In this document: positions 6,966-9,310 of the stretch, one piece after another
How positions within the stretch are numbered: position 1 is the first letter of the stretch
How the letters are laid out: each line of letters starts with the position of its first letter
Assembly: GCA_019090845.1 (NCBI GenBank)
Contig: JAHRVD010000353.1
Coordinates: 1 to 9,310 of the forward strand
Length of the DNA stretch: 9,310 bases
Source of the DNA: Marinosulfonomonas sp.
GTDB lineage: Bacteria > Pseudomonadota > Alphaproteobacteria > Rhodobacterales > Rhodobacteraceae
Reading direction: 5' to 3'
Notes under the pieces: generated by a model
Told to the model about the DNA's origin: nothing
The model's database searches: none
The model's input: the letters and a program-made list of their open reading frames with translations, nothing else
Position numbers and translations under genes: made by a program

Positions 6966-7755
6966 AGATGATCAACCAAAGTCCCAGGCCAACCAGGCCT
7001 GCACCAGCCAGCTTGGACAGCACTTGGGCGTTTGGAACGATTTTCTCGATCAGGACGTAAAGCGTGATGGCGACGATCCAGACGGTGTTCATGACACCGG
7101 CGACGAAAAGCAGCCCCATCAGCGCCCAGCAACAGCCGACGCAGAACAATCCGTGTCGCCAGCCCATCGTCAGGGCTCCCCATTTCCCCTCTCGCCATTG
7201 CGTCAGCAGAAAATTGAGTGGCGAGCGGCATTTACCAAGGCAGGCCTGTTTTAGCGGCGTGAACTGATAAATCCCGGCAACGATCAGAACGCTGCCAGCA
7301 AGCGGGCCAGGAACAACTTTCATCATCATCGGAGATAGCAACGCAAGGTTGGTCAGCCCACCCTGCAGCAGAGCAGCCACAAGACTGAAACCTGCCCAGG
7401 CCACGACATACCCGCCTGAAAACATGATGACCGGCAGCCAGCCTTTGCCCTGAGCGCGGTCGCGGGCCTGCATGCGCGCATAGCTGAAAATCATCGGGGC
7501 AGCCGTCGGCAACATCATTGCAGCCATCATCACCGCCCACATCAGGAACAACCCGAATAACTGGAGCGGATCGGACATTTGCGGGTTCATCATCATCGAC
7601 GACATGCCCGGGATAGTGGACATGTCGCCGATCATCACGGCCAGATAAATCCAGGCTGCCAGAGCAATGGCAACCGGACCGCCCAGCAAAACAGCAAGCC
7701 GTGCGGGCGAAACCCGCGATACTGCGCCGGAGCCGTGTAATGCCGGACCGGGCAT
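6964..7755 (-). CDS. DUF2182 predicted metal-binding integral membrane protein
   Basis: This inner-membrane protein of 263 residues belongs to DUF2182 (PF09948), whose members are labelled predicted metal-binding membrane proteins; no enzymatic role is established that I know of. About six hydrophobic segments are visible, near residues 20-42, 65-92, 107-130, 150-166, 203-240 and 246-262. Methionines are abundant: MSSMMMNPQM (51-60), MWAVMMAAMMLP (72-83) and PMMM (142-145). Cysteines occur in ACLGKC (171-176) and FCVGCCW (204-210). The frame opens at 7815, but the ATG at 7755 is chosen because it overlaps the DUF1326 stop as TGATG, which indicates translational coupling. DUF1326 and DUF2182 genes are typically neighbours, so the products may form one membrane unit. 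Met/Cys density suggests soft-metal (for example copper) or redox chemistry; this is inference. Confidence 0.88.
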   Translation of the reverse strand: MPGPALHGSGAVSRVSPARLAVLLGGPVAIALAAWIYLAVMIGDMSTIPGMSSMMMNPQMSDPLQLFGLFLMWAVMMAAMMLPTAAPMIFSYARMQARDRAQGKGWLPVIMFSGGYVVAWAGFSLVAALLQGGLTNLALLSPMMMKVVPGPLAGSVLIVAGIYQFTPLKQACLGKCRSPLNFLLTQWREGKWGALTMGWRHGLFCVGCCWALMGLLFVAGVMNTVWIVAITLYVLIEKIVPNAQVLSKLAGAGLVGLGLWLII

Positions 7756-8357
7756 CACTGTTCGCTTTGGTAAGCAAAGGGCGAGAACTGGCCGCTTTTC
7801 TCGGTTAGATCCCAAGACATCCCATGATCAGAGTATGAGAGCTTGGTGGATCTGGCCAAGGTGGACGTGAACCCCGGTGCGATGCACAATGGATGCCCGG
7901 CAACCGTGATTGGTCCGTCGCCCTGACCTTTTATCTGTTCGATTTCGACGTCCAGAATTTCCGGGATTTTAAGCGAGTGTTTTCCGCCATTTACCGAGAA
8001 CTCAATTGGCACTGAACTTGCGCCCACGATCTCGCCAATATGGGATGCCAAACGCGCGGGATGCCCGCCGGCCTGACCGCCAAAAATTTTCATCAGGCTT
8101 GCGTTCTGTGCTTCGCTGGCACTCGCATCCATATAAACGGCCGCCCGCCATTGGTTGGTGGCCATGTGGCCTGGGGAATGCACGGCAAGCGCAATGTTGA
8201 GCCCCGATAGCGACACGCCTTCATCGTCGCCCTCGTTGATGTGCCAACCGATTAATACCGTGCAGTCTTCCCCGGTAGGGGGGCTTAGGAAAATACACGG
8301 GCATACAGCCTCGCAATTGCAGCTTTCGAAGTAAGTGCCTGTTAATGACCAGGTCAT
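7755..8357 (-). CDS. DUF1326 domain-containing protein
   Basis: This 200-residue protein belongs to the DUF1326 family, of unknown function. A conserved N-terminal cysteine cluster, SCNCEAVCPC (Cys13, 15, 19, 21), is the hallmark, with another Cys at 32; such spacing could bind a metal or iron-sulfur centre. The rest looks like a beta-rich globular domain with NGGKHSLKIP and SYSDHG-like conserved spots. There is no signal peptide or membrane helix, so it probably acts in the cytoplasm, perhaps at the membrane with its partner. The frame is open to 8591, but the ATG at 8357 is chosen because AAAGGA stands 8 nt before it and family members begin with xWxLxGxYxExCNCxxxCPC. It overlaps the downstream DUF2182 gene by one base (TGATG). 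Transcription would start in the divergent region shared with the regulator at 8487. Confidence 0.9.
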   Translation of the reverse strand: MTWSLTGTYFESCNCEAVCPCIFLSPPTGEDCTVLIGWHINEGDDEGVSLSGLNIALAVHSPGHMATNQWRAAVYMDASASEAQNASLMKIFGGQAGGHPARLASHIGEIVGASSVPIEFSVNGGKHSLKIPEILDVEIEQIKGQGDGPITVAGHPLCIAPGFTSTLARSTKLSYSDHGMSWDLTEKSGQFSPFAYQSEQ

Positions 8358-8420
8358 GATTGGTATCCTTTCGTTGAATGACTGTTGCACCCAAGCTTTA
8401 GGGAAACGGCAGCGACGTTG

Positions 8421-8451
8421 CTTGAAGATGTGATTGAGATTACATTGAGAT
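8421..8451. repeat. Three 11-bp-phased direct repeats in a divergent promoter region
   Basis: ATTGAGAT occurs at 8433-8440 and again at 8444-8451, exactly 11 bp apart. A third imperfect copy, TGAAGAT at 8423-8429, ends exactly 11 bp before the first. One-turn-spaced tandem repeats are the usual binding architecture for OmpR/PhoB-type winged-helix proteins, and the divergent gene at 8487 encodes such a domain. A TATCAC pair (8451-8456 and 8465-8470) adjoins it. Confidence 0.5.
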
Positions 8452-8486
8452 ATCACTGGTTTTTTATCACGAGCGGGCCGCCTTGG

Positions 8487-9310
8487 ATGATCTACCGATT
8501 TGGCGAATATTGTCTTGATGCGGCGCTTTATGAATTGCGTGCCGGTGGCAATCGCGTGGCCATAGAGCCGCAAGTATTCAGCCTGCTTCAATATCTAATT
8601 GAAAACCGGGATCGGGTCGTTTCCAAGGACGACATGATTGGCGCTGTATGGGGTGGTCGCGCCATTTCAGAATCGACTTTGAGCAGCCGGATATTTGCCA
8701 TGCGGCGGGCAATTGGTGACACCGGACAAACGCAGGCCCTGATCCGAACAGTGCCGCGACGTGGCTTGCGGTTTATTGGCAAGGTTGTGTTGGAAGAAAA
8801 AAAACCGCCGACTGCCAATGAACCGGCACCGCCGAATGCGGAAATATTGTCCAGCGGGGAAGCATCGGCAGATGCGGCTATACCTGCGATACCTGCGGGC
8901 CCAATCAGAAATTCAGCGACTGTATTGCCGACATTGGCGGTTCTTCCGTTCAAAAATGCCAGCGCCGATCTTGACGAATACTTTTGCGACGGTCTGACAG
9001 AGGACATCATTTCAAATCTGACGCATTTCAGCGAAATCCGCGTTATTGCCAGTGGGTCGTCATTTCAGTTCAAGGAACGCGCGCTTAGTCTGGCAGATAT
9101 CGCAGGCAAGCTGAACGCTGACTATATTGTCGATGGCAGTGTTCGGTGTGACAAGACGCGGCTGCGAATTGCTGTACAGCTTGTTGATGCGACTACGGGC
9201 GTGTCCATATGGGCGGATCGGTACGACCGCGAAATGGAAGATATTTTTGCGGTACAGGATGCGGTGACGCATATGGTTGTCGCCTCGCTTGGCGTCAAAA
9301 TGCAGGACGC
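8487..9310 (+). CDS. Winged-helix (OmpR/CadC-type) regulator with TolB-N-like domain, 3' truncated by window
   Basis: An open frame runs from ATG 8487 to the window end without a stop (274 codons plus two bases). Residues 1-100 form an OmpR/PhoB-type DNA-binding domain, with MIYRFGEYCLD, EPQVFSLLQYLIENRDRVVS and the C-terminal wing RTVPRRGLRFIG. A Pro/Ala-rich linker follows at about 105-145. From about 148 comes a TolB-N-like domain with LAVLPFKN, DGLTEDII, IVDGSVR, IAVQLVDATTG, IWADRYDRE and DIFAVQD, the pattern of adenylate-cyclase-like/CadC-like regulators that usually continue into TPR repeats. There is no receiver domain or membrane helix in the visible part. The start is the only in-frame ATG near the conserved beginning; its ribosome site is weak. 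It is divergent from the DUF1326-DUF2182 pair and may control it and itself through the phased repeats. The signal sensed is unknown. Confidence 0.88.
   Translation, partial: MIYRFGEYCLDAALYELRAGGNRVAIEPQVFSLLQYLIENRDRVVSKDDMIGAVWGGRAISESTLSSRIFAMRRAIGDTGQTQALIRTVPRRGLRFIGKVVLEEKKPPTANEPAPPNAEILSSGEASADAAIPAIPAGPIRNSATVLPTLAVLPFKNASADLDEYFCDGLTEDIISNLTHFSEIRVIASGSSFQFKERALSLADIAGKLNADYIVDGSVRCDKTRLRIAVQLVDATTGVSIWADRYDREMEDIFAVQDAVTHMVVASLGVKMQD

Noticed and set aside
8358..8591. N-terminal extension of DUF1326 protein to 8591
   Set aside because: It would run through the divergent promoter region and overlap the regulator gene, is rich in Lys/Arg with no family similarity, and a good ribosome site precedes the ATG at 8357.
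8588..9010. Minus-strand open frame of 140 codons opposite the winged-helix regulator
   Set aside because: It is a shadow: the plus-strand frame encodes clear winged-helix and TolB-N motifs, while the minus-strand product resembles nothing.

Overview
The window looks like a chromosomal segment of an alphaproteobacterium, most likely of the Roseobacter group (Rhodobacteraceae) with moderate GC. The basis is protein style: a TIGR02300-type FYDLxK protein, an FCD-type GntR regulator, a DUF1326/DUF2182 pair and a CadC-like/TolB-N regulator, with sparse Shine-Dalgarno sequences. This is inference from family resemblance; no search was run.

Layout, left to right. (1) Positions 3-1391 (+): dihydrolipoyl dehydrogenase (lpdA), probably the last gene of a 2-oxo-acid dehydrogenase operon cut by the window edge. 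(2) A minus-strand pair converges on it: a YgjP/DUF45 zinc metallopeptidase (2820-2128), then a GntR/FCD regulator (2096-1446). The 31-nt gap between them holds a perfect 12-bp palindrome that could be the regulator's operator. (3) Divergent from that pair is a small TIGR02300 protein with a very acidic tail (2983-3315), followed by a hairpin and tRNA-Ala(GGC) (3400-3475). (4) Positions 3476-4506 hold about 1 kb without an intact gene. On its minus strand are gene remnants: the N-terminus of an aquaporin (MIP family), the C-terminus of a threonine/serine-dehydratase-like PLP enzyme, and perhaps the end of a LysR regulator. (5) Two tandem plus-strand acyl-CoA dehydrogenases (4507-5664 and 5733-6887) end at a strong intrinsic terminator. 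(6) A minus-strand, translationally coupled pair, DUF1326 (8357-7757 plus shared A) then DUF2182 (7755-6964), encodes a small Cys-rich protein and a Met/Cys-rich membrane protein. (7) Divergent from the pair, at 8487 to the window end (+), is an OmpR/CadC-type winged-helix regulator with a TolB-N-like domain, truncated by the edge. The shared 129-bp intergenic region carries three 11-bp-phased repeats.

How the genes may work together. lpdA and the two acyl-CoA dehydrogenases belong to central and acyl-CoA catabolism. The best candidate for a poorly described system is the DUF1326-DUF2182 pair with its divergent regulator. Conserved Cys/Met residues suggest metal or redox work at the membrane, and the phased repeats suggest control by the neighbouring regulator; both points are inference.
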